From Artemia franciscana (lineage: Eukaryota; Arthropoda; Branchiopoda; Anostraca; Artemiidae): DNA of 64,000 nucleotides. The first letter of the stretch is position 1. The number at the start of each line of letters is the position of its first letter. The position numbers and the translations under genes were made by a program. The DNA is taken from contig NC_088863.1 in NCBI RefSeq assembly GCF_032884065.1, positions 67,058,919 to 67,122,918 on the forward strand. The letters run 5' to 3'. The notes under the pieces were generated by a model, which was given only the letters and a program-made list of their open reading frames with translations, was not told where the DNA came from and made no database searches. Shown here piece after piece: positions 1 through 10,018 of this stretch.

Positions 1-369
1 TCTATTTTACAAGTCCTTCAACCTATCCCCCCTCAACCTATCCCTCCCTCAGACAAGAACATCCTCCGTCAACCTATTCTTGTCAAAGGAGTAAGTTCAG
101 ATCTCATCCTGATCCCCAAAAACATAACGAGGAAATTTGCTTGTGATTCCATCCAACGTTTGTTAATATCCAGAAAGGCCCTTTAAATAGAGTTGTGAAG
201 ACAAGAATCTGAACGGATTTTTCCAAATTGGCAACAGAGGAAAAATCAACAGATTTCCAGTGACATTAACAAGAATTTTGAGGAACACATCCTCTCTCGC
301 CCTTGAAAGACAGAAATCTAATAATGGTGCAAATCTTGTAATAATAACGAATTATTGGGTTTCCTTTTA
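1..369 (+). pseudogene. Degraded reading frame, not recognised
   Basis: Reading frame 1 is open from the window edge to a stop at about 184-186 (about 61 codons, proline-rich at first, then rich in basic and aliphatic residues). A shifted frame then stays open from about 190 to 369. Two adjoining open stretches in different frames suggest one decayed coding region, perhaps the ORF1 or linker part of a retroelement, cut by the window edge. No family motif is visible. There is also a consensus-like donor (GTAAGT) near 91, so an exon ending there is an alternative. Confidence 0.2.
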
Positions 370-712
370 AAAACAAATTTCATCAACATTCCCGCTCCTA
401 GTAGAATTATTTCAATGTCTCCTTCCTATAAGTAAAATCCCTAAGCAAGTCATAGTGATTTGTTAATACCATCAATATCAGTGTCCTTGATTAACTTTAG
501 TAGTTTTAAAACTACACTTTCACTGCCTTTCAAGACCAGTCCCAAGTCTTTAATCAATGATTATTTTTTTTACCAAAGTAACTAACAGCCTTTGCTTCAA
601 ATGAAAAACCAATATGCATAAAAATGTATTTTAAATTTCATGTTTCATGTATATTTTTATATCAAGCAAATGGCAATGTTTCTTAATTTAAAAAAATAAA
701 TAAGTAGCCTAC
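370..712. other. No gene seen
   Basis: AT-rich sequence with short homopolymers. I see no coding frame, RNA gene or recognisable repeat here. Confidence 0.5.
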
Positions 713-797
713 CTTTTTTTGGGACTCTCAGCCAGAACCATACAGTTAGAGGCATTATTATAAGTATTCCAAGGACAATCAGTACTGCATTGAGAAC
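713..797 (-). CDS. Candidate internal exon (membrane helix or Cys-rich loop)
   Basis: On the minus strand a TTTTTGCAG acceptor ends at 798 and an AAAG/GTAGGC donor begins at 712, enclosing 85 bases. One frame is open throughout and reads as a hydrophobic stretch of about 20 residues followed by Trp-Phe-Trp and Pro-Lys-Lys, like a single membrane helix with a basic cytoplasmic end. A second frame is also open and reads as a short Cys-rich loop with a WNT tripeptide and an N-glycosylation-like NAS. The latter faintly recalls the large extracellular loop of SLC6 transporters, but this is weak. The rest of the gene would lie in introns or outside the window. Both splice sites and two open frames could occur by chance in 85 bases. 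Confidence 0.3.
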
Positions 798-877
798 CTG
801 CAAAAATGATATGAATAATTGCTCTGCTTGACAATCAAGGGAAACTTTGAGCAGCTCTTAATGATGTTAGGGATTTT

Positions 878-997
878 CTCTTTTACTGGGAAACAAGTAC
901 TGCAAACAGCTTGCTAAGAACAAGATATAGATAATAAGAATAAGAACAAGATAATTCAAGCATAATGCTTCTCAAAAAAGTATCAAGGAAAGTAAAA

Positions 998-1039
<42 letters not shown>

Positions 1040-1665
1040 TTAAATGGCTAATTGGGACTATGCACAACCAAATATAGCTTTAAAATTTGGAAAAAATTGG
1101 AAATTCAATAATTAATGCATAAAAAAGGCAAATAATATGGCAGTGCTGATCTCTGTTTCTTGGCCCTTCAGCCAGGAAGCGCAATGGGGGGTTGGGGGCC
1201 AACCATCCTGTGCTTTTGCACACCCTTCCTCTCCCAGATTACCCGATTACAATTTTTAGATGGCTATATTACTCAGAAAAGTTGAAAGGTCCAATAACTT
1301 TGCCTTTGGGGAGTAACATTCCAAACAGTTCGTATAACTAACTTTCTCTTTTACTGGGAAACAAGTACTGCAAACAGCTTGCTAAGAACAAGATGATCTT
1401 TAGAATTTTTTCAAGCATAATGCTTCTCCAGAAAGTATCAAGGAAAGTAAAAATGATGTTTTTTTGTTAAATGGCCAATTGGGACTATGCACAACCAAAT
1501 ATAGCTTTAAAATTTGAAAAATTTGGAAATTCAACAATTAATATATAAAAAAAGGCAAATAATATGGCAGTGCTGATCTCTGTTTCTTGGCAATGTTTCT
1601 AGCGCAATGGGGGGTTGGGGGCCAACCATCCTGTGCTTTTGCACACCCTTCCTCTCCCAGATTTC
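878..1665. repeat. Tandem segmental duplication, offset 468 bases
   Basis: The segment from 878 to about 1245 recurs at 1346 to about 1665 in the same order, starting CTCTTTTACTGGGAAACAAG in both copies and ending inside SINE-like sequence. The first copy carries a run of about 35 T at 1004-1038 where the second has only 7. The duplicated piece includes the 3' part of the SINE that is complete only in the second copy. Confidence 0.75.
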
Positions 1666-1822
1666 TCCCAGTACCCATTTAGAGCTAAGTCGACTCTGGC
1701 TGAGCTTACAGTCACACCACTGACCCCCATCCCAAACTAAATAATTTGGTACACTAAGATTCGAGCCCTTGTCCTCTCAGACAATTGATCCTGAATCTAG
1801 TGCACCAACTCACTCAGCCATA
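1566..1822 (-). mobile_element. tRNA-derived SINE, copy 1
   Basis: Read on the minus strand, the head has an A-box-like TGGCTGAGTGAGTTGG (about 1805-1819) and a B-box-like GGGCTCGAATCTT (about 1756-1768) at normal spacing. A body follows that recurs at 16351-17030 and, truncated, at 1141-1245. RNA polymerase III promoter boxes followed by a non-tRNA body define a tRNA-SINE. Its 5' end abuts the 5' end of Helitron A, and the shared TAGATA/TCTATA bases make the exact border ambiguous. Confidence 0.65.
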
Positions 1823-1959
1823 TCTATATAAATAAAAATAAGTTGTCTGTGTGTGTGTGGGTCTGTCGGGTGACGTCATGTTTGTGTGTTGACTGACGTC
1901 ATGAAGTTAGTTGTCGTCATTTTTGTTATGACGGTGACGTCATTAAAGGTATTTAAGAC

Positions 1960-3030
1960 ATGCGTTCACGGAGAAATCTATTAATGTTTAACTGTAAAAT
2001 GGCTGATGGACTTATAATGGCAACAGCCGAGGAAGATGCTCAAAGAGTCTATGCCAAAAAACTTGCTGCTGATAGAGAAAGTAAGAAAAGAAAGCGTGCC
2101 GAGGAATCAAAAGAACAGCAAGAAAACAGGCTTGAGGCTGATAGAGAAAGAAAGAACAGAAAGCGTGCCGAGGAACTACCAGAGCAACGCGAAACCAGAC
2201 TTGCTGCTAAAAGAGAAAGTGAAAAAAGAAGGCGTGCCGAGGAACTACCAGAGCAACATGAAACCAGACTTGCTGCTAAAAGAGAAAGTGAAAAAAGAAG
2301 GCATGCCGAGGAACTACCAGAGCAACATGAAACCAGACTTGCTGCTAAAAGAAAAAGTGAAAAAAGAATGCGTGCCGAGGAATCACAAGAGCAGCAAGAA
2401 ATCAGGCTTGCTGCTGATAGAGAAAGTAAGAAAAGAAAGCGTGCCGAGGAATCAGAGCAACCTGAAAGTTATCGCCTGGCATTCAGGTACAGCCCAGTCA
2501 ATGATTATAGCTTGAGTAGACGTGATCAGATCGGGACTATGTCTAAAATTTGTCCCTATTGCAAGGCCTTGAAATTCAATGGTGAAACAATGGGAATGTG
2601 TTGCGCCTCAGGAAAAGTTAAACTTCCTCTATTGGCTGCACCACCAGAGCGATTGAAGACTTTCCTTACTGGAACTACGTCAGAATCTAATCGTTTTTTA
2701 TCACAAATCAGAAAATATAACCCATGTTTCCAAATGACGTCGTTTGGAGCCCAAATCGAAAATCCAGATCAATTTATGTCTACTTTCAAAGTAAAAGGGC
2801 AAATTTATCATAGAGCAGGGTCCCTTCTACCATTCTCAGGCAAAAATCATAAATTTTTACAATTGTACTTCATCAGTAATAGAAATTCTGAATTGAATGC
2901 ACGTTGCGAAATTTCTCCCAACGTTGAAACGACAATCGTTTCCCAATTGCAACATCTTTTCCACGAAAATAATAATTTAGTGCGTCTGTTCAAAACAGCT
3001 TTCGATTTGATGCCTACTGGTACGCATTAA
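1960..3030 (+). pseudogene. Helitron A Rep-helicase, N-terminal part
   Basis: This first open part of the transposase has a highly charged repeat region (about residues 28-165) with a 23-residue unit, seen in DNA as a 69-base period (2166, 2235, 2304). A Cys-rich module follows (CPYCKALKFNGE, then CC and GKVKLP), typical of the Helitron N-terminal zinc-binding region. Frame 1 continues past the stop at 3028-3030 as recognisable protein, and copy C has AAA where this copy has TAA. The stop is therefore a point nonsense mutation, not the natural end. The start at 1960 is the first ATG after the 5' terminus. Confidence 0.8.
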
Positions 3031-3102
3031 ATTGTTATTTCCGCTGACAAAACGCCTCCTGGCCAACATGGGCGTACATACAATGCTCCAACTATCGACG
3101 AA

Positions 3103-4008
3103 GTGGCAATCGTTATGGTCGGTGATCAGTTTTTACCTCGAGATATTATTCTTCATAAGCGAAACGCTCAGTTGTTAAGAATTGCTGAAACTCATCGATG
3201 CTACGATGCCCTACAATATCCTATCATTTTTTGGGATGGAGCCGACGGCTATCACTTTAATATTATATTGATGAATCCAGCCACTAACAAAGAAATGAAT
3301 AAGAAATGCAGTGCAATGCATTATTATTCCTATAGACTAATGATTCGGCAGGATGAAGAAAATTATATTTTAAAAGGCCGTCAATTGTTTCACCAATACG
3401 TCATTGATATGTATGCTAAAATTGAATCAGAACGTTTGCTATATATCCGCCTGAATCAGACCAAGCTCCGCTCTGAACAATACATTCATTTGCGAGATGC
3501 AATTGTAAATGACGGTAATACCACAAACGTTGGAAGATTAACAATTTTACCTTCGTCATATGCTGGCAGTCCCCGTCATATGCATGAATATGCTCAAGAT
3601 GCTATTGCGTATGTTCGTCTCTATGGTCGTCCAGATTTATTTATTACATTTACATGTAATCAATCTTGGGACGAGATACGGCAGCTTTTACTTCAAGGAC
3701 AATCGGCGGTTCTTAGACATGACATTACGGCCCGTGTCTTCCGGCAAAAGTTGAAATCACTGATAAACTACATAGTAAAACTTGAAGTGTTTGGGTCAGT
3801 GCGATGCTGGATGTACTCAGTGGAATGGCAAAAACGAGGTTTGCCACACGCAAATATACTAATCTGGCTACATAAAAAAATTACTTCGAACGAAATTGAT
3901 GATGTGATTTCCGCTGAAATACCTGATGAAAATGTCGATGAGGGGTTACATGATATTATTGTAAAAAATATGATAAATGGACCTTGCGGTGCACTGAACG
4001 AAAATTAA
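3103..4008 (+). pseudogene. Helitron A Rep domain (Helitron-like N domain and HUH region)
   Basis: In the same frame as the preceding part, this stretch carries the conserved Helitron block with YIHLRDAI, TILPSSYAGSPRH and LFITFTCNQSWDEI, then the HUH endonuclease motif near residue 250. The motif reads GLPHAN, where family members have two histidines separated by one residue, so the second histidine is lost. A TAA at 4006-4008 interrupts the frame; copy E has TCA there. Rep would nick and join DNA strands during rolling-circle transposition, and this copy should not be able to do so. Confidence 0.85.
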
Positions 4009-4014
4009 CCATGC

Positions 4015-4803
4015 ATGGCCAAAGGAAGGTGCACAAAGCAATATCCTCGACTTTTAGTATCCAACACAATTACTGGCAATGATGGTTACCCACAATATAG
4101 AAGAAGATCTACTGAAGATGGCGGTAAAACAGCAATAATAAAGAAGCGTAACGGTACCGCCATCGAAGTAGATAACCAGTGGGTTGTTCCATATTCCCCA
4201 TTATTATCAAAAACATTTAATGCACACATAAACGTTGAATACTGTAACTCCGTAAAGGCAATCAAATACATATGTAAATACGTCAACAAAGGCAGTGACA
4301 TGGCAGTTTTTGGCTTGCAGCCCGAAATCAAAGATATCGACGAAATCGTACAATATCAGGCTGGAAGATACATAAGCAGTATTGAAGCTGTTTGGCGAAT
4401 TCTTTCATTTCCGATACATGAACGTAGTCCAGCTGTTGTTCACTTAGCGGTACATTTACAGAATGGTCAACGTGTGTATTTATCGGAAACCAACGTGCAA
4501 CAAAGAGCCCTGAATCCACCTGATACAAAGTTAACCGCTTTCTTTTCGCTTTGCAAAAATGATTCTTTTGCAAAAAAACTGCTGTATACTGAAGTGCCTT
4601 CGTATTACATGTGGAATACTAAAAATAAAGTATTTGAACGTCGAAAACAGGGTAAGTCAGTCGACGACCAACCTACCATCTTCAAAGATACCACGATAGG
4701 AAGACTCTACACCGTTCACCCCAATCAACATGAATCCTTCTTTCTACGCCTGCTTTTGGTGAATGTACCGGTCCGACATCCTTTGAGTATTTGCGAACTG
4801 TAA
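4015..4803 (+). pseudogene. Helitron A Rep domain, tyrosine-motif part
   Basis: The frame resumes at an internal methionine after the nonsense codon. It contains YSPLLSKTFNAHINVEYCNS and KAIKYICKYVNKG, the region with the paired catalytic tyrosines of Helitron Rep, both still present. The part ends in a frameshift near 4769, where one C of a CCC run present in copy E is missing. Overlapping minus-strand frames here are shadows. Confidence 0.85.
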
Positions 4804-5405
4804 ACGGTACTATACATGACACTTACCGTAGTGCATGCCAAGCTCTGAATTTACTGGAGAATTACCAACACTGGGATAACTGCATCAATGACGCGTGCGA
4901 AACGTCAACTCTAAGTCAAATTCGTGCATTGTTTGGCATCATTTTAACAACTTGCTCTCCATCAGCTCCTACAGAGTTATGGGAAAAATATAAGTCAAAA
5001 ATGTCCGAAGATATACTCCATCGAAAACAGTTAGAGACGTCAGATATGACTTTTGATTTTACATCAGAAATTTATAACTACACTTTAGTTATTATAGAAG
5101 ATTTGTGCGAACGTATGGCAAACAAACCTCTTCAGGATTTGGGAATGCCTTCACCTAACCGTATCGCTGCTGTTTCGACATTTGTAGAATTGGATCGTGA
5201 ACAAAGTTACAGTACGAGTGATCTATTGTCGTATGTACAAAATAACATTTCCAAGTTAACGTCGGAACAAAAAGACATTTATGATACGATAATGCATTGT
5301 GTCGATAACAACGTTGGAGAAATTTTCTTTTTGGATGCGCCAGGAGGTACTGGTAAAACATTTGTGATAAAACTGATTCTGGCATCAATTCGATCAAAAA
5401 AATGA
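4791..5405 (+). pseudogene. Helitron A helicase, Walker A part
   Basis: This part of the PIF1-like helicase includes LFGIILTTCSPSAPTELWEKY and, near its end, the Walker A loop DAPGGTGKTF. It is in a different frame from the Rep part because of the one-base loss near 4769. It ends at a run of seven A (about 5396-5402) where the family frame needs six, so a homopolymer insertion breaks the protein directly after motif I. Confidence 0.85.
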
Positions 5406-5412
5406 TATAGCG

Positions 5413-6171
5413 TTGGCAATTGCGTCGTCCGGAATAGCCGCAACATTGCTGCCTGGTGGAAGAACTGCTCATTCCGCTTTGAAATTGCCTCTGAATTTGC
5501 ATTCTACAGAATCTCCCACGTGCAATATTTCCAAATCATCTGGGATGGGTAAAGTATTGCAGCAATGCAAACTTATTATTTGGGATGAGTGCACAATGGC
5601 ACACAAAAAATCGCTCGAGACTCTGGATCAAAGCTTGAAAGATTTGCGAGGGAAGTCGAAACCCTTTGGCAGCACATTAATATTGCTTGCGGGAGATTTC
5701 AGGCAAACATTACCTATAATACCTAGATCAACCCCTGCAGACGAAATTAATGCTTGCCTGAAAAATTCTAATTTATGGGCACACGTAAAAACATTAAAAT
5801 TAACTACAAATATACGTGTCCGATTGCAAAACGATGACTCTGGTCAAACATTTCCAGATAAATTGCTGGCAATTGGAAACGGAAAGCTCCCAGTAGACTC
5901 AATTTCAGGACGTATACAACTACCTGCTGATTTCTGTAATTTAGTGACATCCAAAAATGAATTGATTGAAAAAGTATTTCCGAATATTCTAAACAATTAT
6001 AAAAATAATAAATGGCTAAGTGAAAGAGCGATTCTTGCACCCAAAAATATAGACGTCCACAAAACCAAAAATATTGTTTTGACCAAGATTCGAGACCAGG
6101 CAGTCCTTTGCAAGTCAGTCGACACAGTTTTGGAACCAAATGAAGCGGTTAATTATCCATCTGAATTTTGA
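5413..6171 (+). pseudogene. Helitron A helicase, Walker B part
   Basis: The frame carries motif Ia (IASSGIAATLLPGGRTAHS), Walker B (IIWDECTMAHKKSLE) and motif III (LILLAGDFRQTLPIIPR), in the order seen in PIF1-type helicases of Helitrons. It ends at 6171 through another indel. Recognisable helicase residues continue in other frames with several further stops between 6172 and 6345. This region is missing from copy E and, in part, from copy C. Confidence 0.85.
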
Positions 6172-6345
6172 ATTCCGTGGATCTTTCAGGGTTTCCACCA
6201 CACGTGCTACAACTAAAAATAGGCGTACCAATAATACTTTTAAGAAATATCAACCCACCAAAGCTTTGCAATGGCACGTGACTTGCCGTAAAAAACAAAC
6301 AATGGAAAACCTAATAGAGGCTACAATCTTAACAGGGCCTTTTTT

Positions 6346-6630
6346 GTGGTTGAGGCTGTTCTTATTCCTCGCATTCCCATGATTCCAACGGATCTGCCTT
6401 TTCAATTTAAAAGATTGCAATTCCCAATTCGATTAGCATTTGCAATCACCATTAACAAAGCTCAAGGTCAATCATTAGAAAAATGTGGTGTAGATCTTAA
6501 TACTGATTGTTTTTCCCATGGACAATTGTACGTTGCATGTTCGAGGGTCGGTAAACCTGACAATCTATTTATATGCAGCGACAATTGGACAGCGAAGAAT
6601 GTTGTATATTCGCAAGTTTTACGCAGTTAA
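6346..6630 (+). pseudogene. Helitron A helicase, C-terminal part
   Basis: The last block has FPIRLAFAITINKAQGQS (helicase motif V) and HGQLYVACSRV (motif VI), and ends KNVVYSQVLRS before a TAA. The same ending is found in copy E at 50909. The final codons are reused as subterminal sequence in short Helitron derivatives at about 6760-6805, 22217-22293 and 51040-51085. Confidence 0.85.
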
Positions 6631-6642
6631 TTTGTATTGTAT

Positions 6643-6905
6643 CTATCTATCTATCTATCTATATAAAAACGAGTTGTGTGTATGCATGTTTGTTTCTTTG
6701 TAAAAAGAGCGTTTGCATATGACGTCATTATTAGTACATAAGGCTTTGTATATGCACAGACAATGGGAAAGCCAAGAATGTTGTATATTCGCAAGTTTTA
6801 CGTAGTTTAAAACACATATATAAATCTATCTATATTCATAGGTGGTACACAGGGACACAACTACAATGGCGCGTAACTAATATGGCGCGTAACGACTTAC
6901 GCGCA
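6643..6905 (+). mobile_element. Short Helitron terminal unit after the helicase stop
   Basis: About 20 bases after the helicase stop a second 5'-like terminus appears (TCTATATAAAAACGAGTTGT after TCTA repeats). It is followed by TGACGTCA, a second copy of the helicase tail (GAATGTTGTATATTCGCAAG), and the GGCGCGTAAC subterminal repeats. The matching unit at the right end of copy E (50927-51239) is complete with hairpin and CTAG. The unit thus resembles a minimal non-autonomous Helitron joined to, or inserted in, the tail of a larger one. Confidence 0.55.
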
Positions 6906-7559
6906 AGGGCAATATATAAATTTAGGCAATTATGCAGTCTTGATAATTATAGACGGAATGTCATAATGTTTTATAAACTCCCTAGTTCTGGTCGAATAAA
7001 AAGAAAATCTAGAAATTAATGGTTTCAATACATAAATATGGCTCAGAAGGGTCAGGGAAAAAAGAAGCGGGGAAAAAATTCAATTTCTTCCATATTTTAA
7101 ACACTAAAATACTGCTCAGACCTTGAAAAACTAAATTTTTTGCAACAAAAAAAAAGTTTATCCACAATAGCAGATTAAATTTTATTTCTAAATCGTTGCT
7201 TAATTCCTCTACAATCCATTTCTTTAAAATGTGTAAAAATTCGATTCCTAAGTGAATTCCCATTAAAGTTCAATCTGTAGCAATTAAAATCAGTTAGTTT
7301 TAAATGAAAGAAATTACATTAAATAGAGGAAAGCTTAAATACGGACAAAAGCTTCTGAAACATGAACAGTATATTGAGTCTCGAGTAAAATGTGAGTGAA
7401 AATCTAAAGCAAGTTATAGGAGACACAAGCTCCCTAGTTATTTTTAGTAGTTTATTTTATGTTTGTTTTAAAGTTGAAATCATCGTTCATTGTGATGAAT
7501 GTTCATTTTCTGTTCAATTTAACGCAGTTAAATATTTTACCACTATTATTACTAACAAA
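6906..7559. other. No gene seen
   Basis: AT-rich sequence after the truncated Helitron. The short open frames on either strand show no family features. Confidence 0.5.
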
Positions 7560-7965
7560 TTACTGCATCATTGAGTCGAAGGCCAATAGAGTTGCACATG
7601 ATCCTCCTCCATCCAAACCCAGCCAAAGCTCTCTTTGTGACGCTCTCCCTAGTGCTAACTACGTTTAAATCTTTACTAAGTATCCCTTTCTATACCATTC
7701 AGGGATGGCCTGTTTTTTCTCAGGGCCTACACAGATGGCCAAAAACCAAAATCTTTCACAATCTGTCTTCCCTCATCTGCAAAACGTATCCTATTGATCT
7801 AAGCCTTTCCCTCATTATAGCCCACAATTCCTCTGAAAAATATCTACCAAATACTCTTTTGTCTTCTGAAATACCTGCATTCAGAACCATACTTGACCAT
7901 TGTTATGACTGCAGCTTCCACAGTATTTATTGTGGTTGTTACTATTTTAATGTTTTATAGTTGTT
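7560..7965 (-). pseudogene. RTE-type LINE, C-terminal remnant
   Basis: Translating the minus strand in shifting frames gives a sequence that follows the C-terminal thumb of RTE-like LINEs: a VKYGSECR block, an AIMRERLR-like block, a DRLPKILVFG block, and a KDLN ... ALAGFGWRR ... IGLR ending. The same block order is seen in the better preserved copy at 22690-23370. Several stops and indels show it is a fossil. The reverse transcriptase core is not present. Confidence 0.55.
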
Positions 7966-8310
7966 AGCATTTTATGTGTTGTAGCTGTGGGAATTTTTAT
8001 GAACTATAGTTGTTTGCACTGTTATGTGTTATAATTGCTAGAATATTTTGTTGTTATTAGTGTTATCTTTGTTGTGCATTACAGTTATTAATATTATTTG
8101 TGTTTTTATCTTTGTTATATGTTACAGCTGTTAGTATTGTTTAAGCTATAGTTGTTAGCAATATGATTTATATTTTAGTTGTTAGCATTCTTAGGCATTA
8201 TAGTTTTTGATTTGTTATGTGTTATAGTTGTTATAATTTTTATATGTTGTAGCTGTTACCACTGCATTATAGTGGTTAGTATTGTTACCTGTTATAGTTG
8301 ATAGCATTTT
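7930..8310. repeat. Degenerate minisatellite (GTTATAGTTGTTAGCATTTT type)
   Basis: Loose copies of a roughly 25-35-base unit containing TTATAGTTGTTAGCATTTTT and TATGTGTT recur across the stretch. The same degenerate repeat occurs at 14790-15190. Confidence 0.6.
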
Positions 8311-8329
8311 TCTTATTTAAATTCTTATT

Positions 8330-9130
8330 TATGCGGATTCAGATACCTTCAGCCCAGTATTAACGTGATAAAGTAAATGAACTCTTTAAAGGAAAGCCAA
8401 AGCAGTTGCATAATACAGTCAAGAAAATCAGTGATAAAACAGTCAAAGATGTTGACTTTAATCTTGATGTTCTCCCTGAAACTACAGCTAACAAACTAAA
8501 TAAACACCTTGCTGCTGCTATACAAATCCTTCCTGCTCTCATGTAATATTCCCCAACCCCCAGCACTAGGATATCCCTGTAATAGAGCCTGTTGATGTTG
8601 AGGCGAAAACAAGTAAACTAAAGAAAACTTCAATATGCCTCCTTGACATCCCAATTGATTTAGTAAAAGCATTTCCTGATAAGTTATCGAAAACTTTATC
8701 AATATTTTTAATAAAATAACTAGAAGTGGTTCATCCCCTAAGTGCTAAAAAAAAGGATACATTACACCCATACAGAAGAAAGGTGTTAGGTTGGATTTTT
8801 ATGGGGTATGGCCGATTAAACTAACACCAATATTCTCTAAACTGTACAATAGTTTCACAGCACACTGGCTTAAAAACATGGTCCTAGTACTTATTGATGA
8901 ACAATAATTCAGAAACATGAAAGGTTTATCAGCAAAACACATTACCTGATTGGTCTCCTTACTACTGCATATAAATTACTTGATGAGCAAGATACCTGAC
9001 TCAGTCTCCTTTTAATTGACCTCCAAAAGGGTTATGATCTGGTTAGTCATAATGTTTTAGTTGAAACATTGCTGAATGAATTTAATGTATTCTATTTTCT
9101 AGTCAATAAAATTGCATCTATTATTTTGAT
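8330..9130 (+). pseudogene. LINE reverse transcriptase remnant
   Basis: Conceptual translation across several stops and indels on the plus strand gives RT landmarks. They are a linker with LDVLPETTANKLNKHLAAA, a degraded block matching the IRPVTLTPIFSKLY region, a SLLTTAYKLLDEQD block, and the motif A block LLLIDLQKGYDLVSHNVLVE. The last block resembles motif A of the LINE at 31830-33860, suggesting the same family in opposite orientation. No reading frame longer than about 70 codons survives. Confidence 0.6.
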
Positions 9131-9267
9131 TTACTACAATTAAAAGCACAAAAGTTTTTGGTTTTAAAACCAATTAATGCAAGAACTGAGCTTTACAGAA
9201 AGAGCTTTATACTTTGTTGAAATTATAAATCAATGAAATTTGTGATTCATCATGTTAATGTATCATT

Positions 9268-9960
9268 GTGTTGCGAGAGCAACACTTTGGTTTTGGCCTG
9301 TTTTTTTTTTTTTTTCCTATGCCGCCGATCTCAGCTTATTCCTGGAAACTGGTAAGGGTCCAACCTGTGCGGTTTTTACAGAAAGTGTGGACGTCAGGCC
9401 GGATTGATGAATATGACATTACATTTTGGAAAGCTCTGCAGAACTCTTGCCTGGGGCCAAAAAGGATGGTTTTGTCCACAAGCCAGAGCCTATGGTGTGC
9501 GAAATGAAGTGGAGTTATATAGCCTATGTCAGAGAGGAGCATCTGAAGTTGTGCAGCCAAGCTTTTGTTTCATCAAACCACGTTTCTGCTTTCGAATGGA
9601 AAGCTCCGTTCAAGCAGGCAGGCACCACTTTCAAATTGAATTTGGACTAAAATCTATAAGTGTTAAATATATGCGGCAGTTTCCCGGCCCCACAGCCACT
9701 ATATCTTCTTTGAGTGATAAATAGACAAATTTACAGAAGCAAAAAATGTAATTTCCCGGCATTTTCCCACGGGTCCGAAAGTGCTGCCGTGATTTCGGCT
9801 GGGCTTATCATTTGTTTTTTTTTCAGACTTGGGATTGAGGTAGAGAAATGTTATCAGATGTACCTCTTAAACTTTAAAAGTTCTGTCATTGCAAAAGAAA
9901 TTGGAGCTTATCCTTTGCTCCTTTCTAAGTGGTGACATTAAAAAGTTGGCCAACAGCAAA
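9268..9960 (+). repeat. Unclassified repeat family X, copy 1
   Basis: The copy begins with the hairpin GTGTTGC-GAGA-GCAACAC (9268-9285), then a pyrimidine run and about 650 bases that recur at 34651-35340 in the same order. Short open frames cross it but differ between copies, so I do not call a protein. Confidence 0.7.
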
Positions 9961-10018
9961 AAAATCAACTTTTGAACTAACACAGATAGAATTTTTTTTT
10001 CGATGGCAATCGACAGCT

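Larger units (their letters stand above)
1823..6905 (+). mobile_element. Helitron A, Rep-helicase type, inactive
   Basis: The element starts TCTATATAAATAAAAATAAG just after an A, the usual 5' TC of Helitrons, and the same start recurs at 20672, 21229 and 48802. It carries a broken Rep-helicase reading frame from 1960 to 6630. The right side matches the subterminal sequence of the complete ends at 22468 and 51239 (two GGCGCGTAAC repeats), but the terminal hairpin and CTAG are missing after about 6905. The copy therefore looks 3'-truncated as well as mutated. Confidence 0.85.

Noticed and set aside
713-797. Firm assignment of the candidate exon to an SLC6 transporter
   Set aside because: The similarity rests on a few Cys and a WNT tripeptide in one of two open frames; too little to name.
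9268-9724. Protein-coding gene in family X
   Set aside because: Open frames are short, overlap in several frames, and are not kept in the second copy at 34651.
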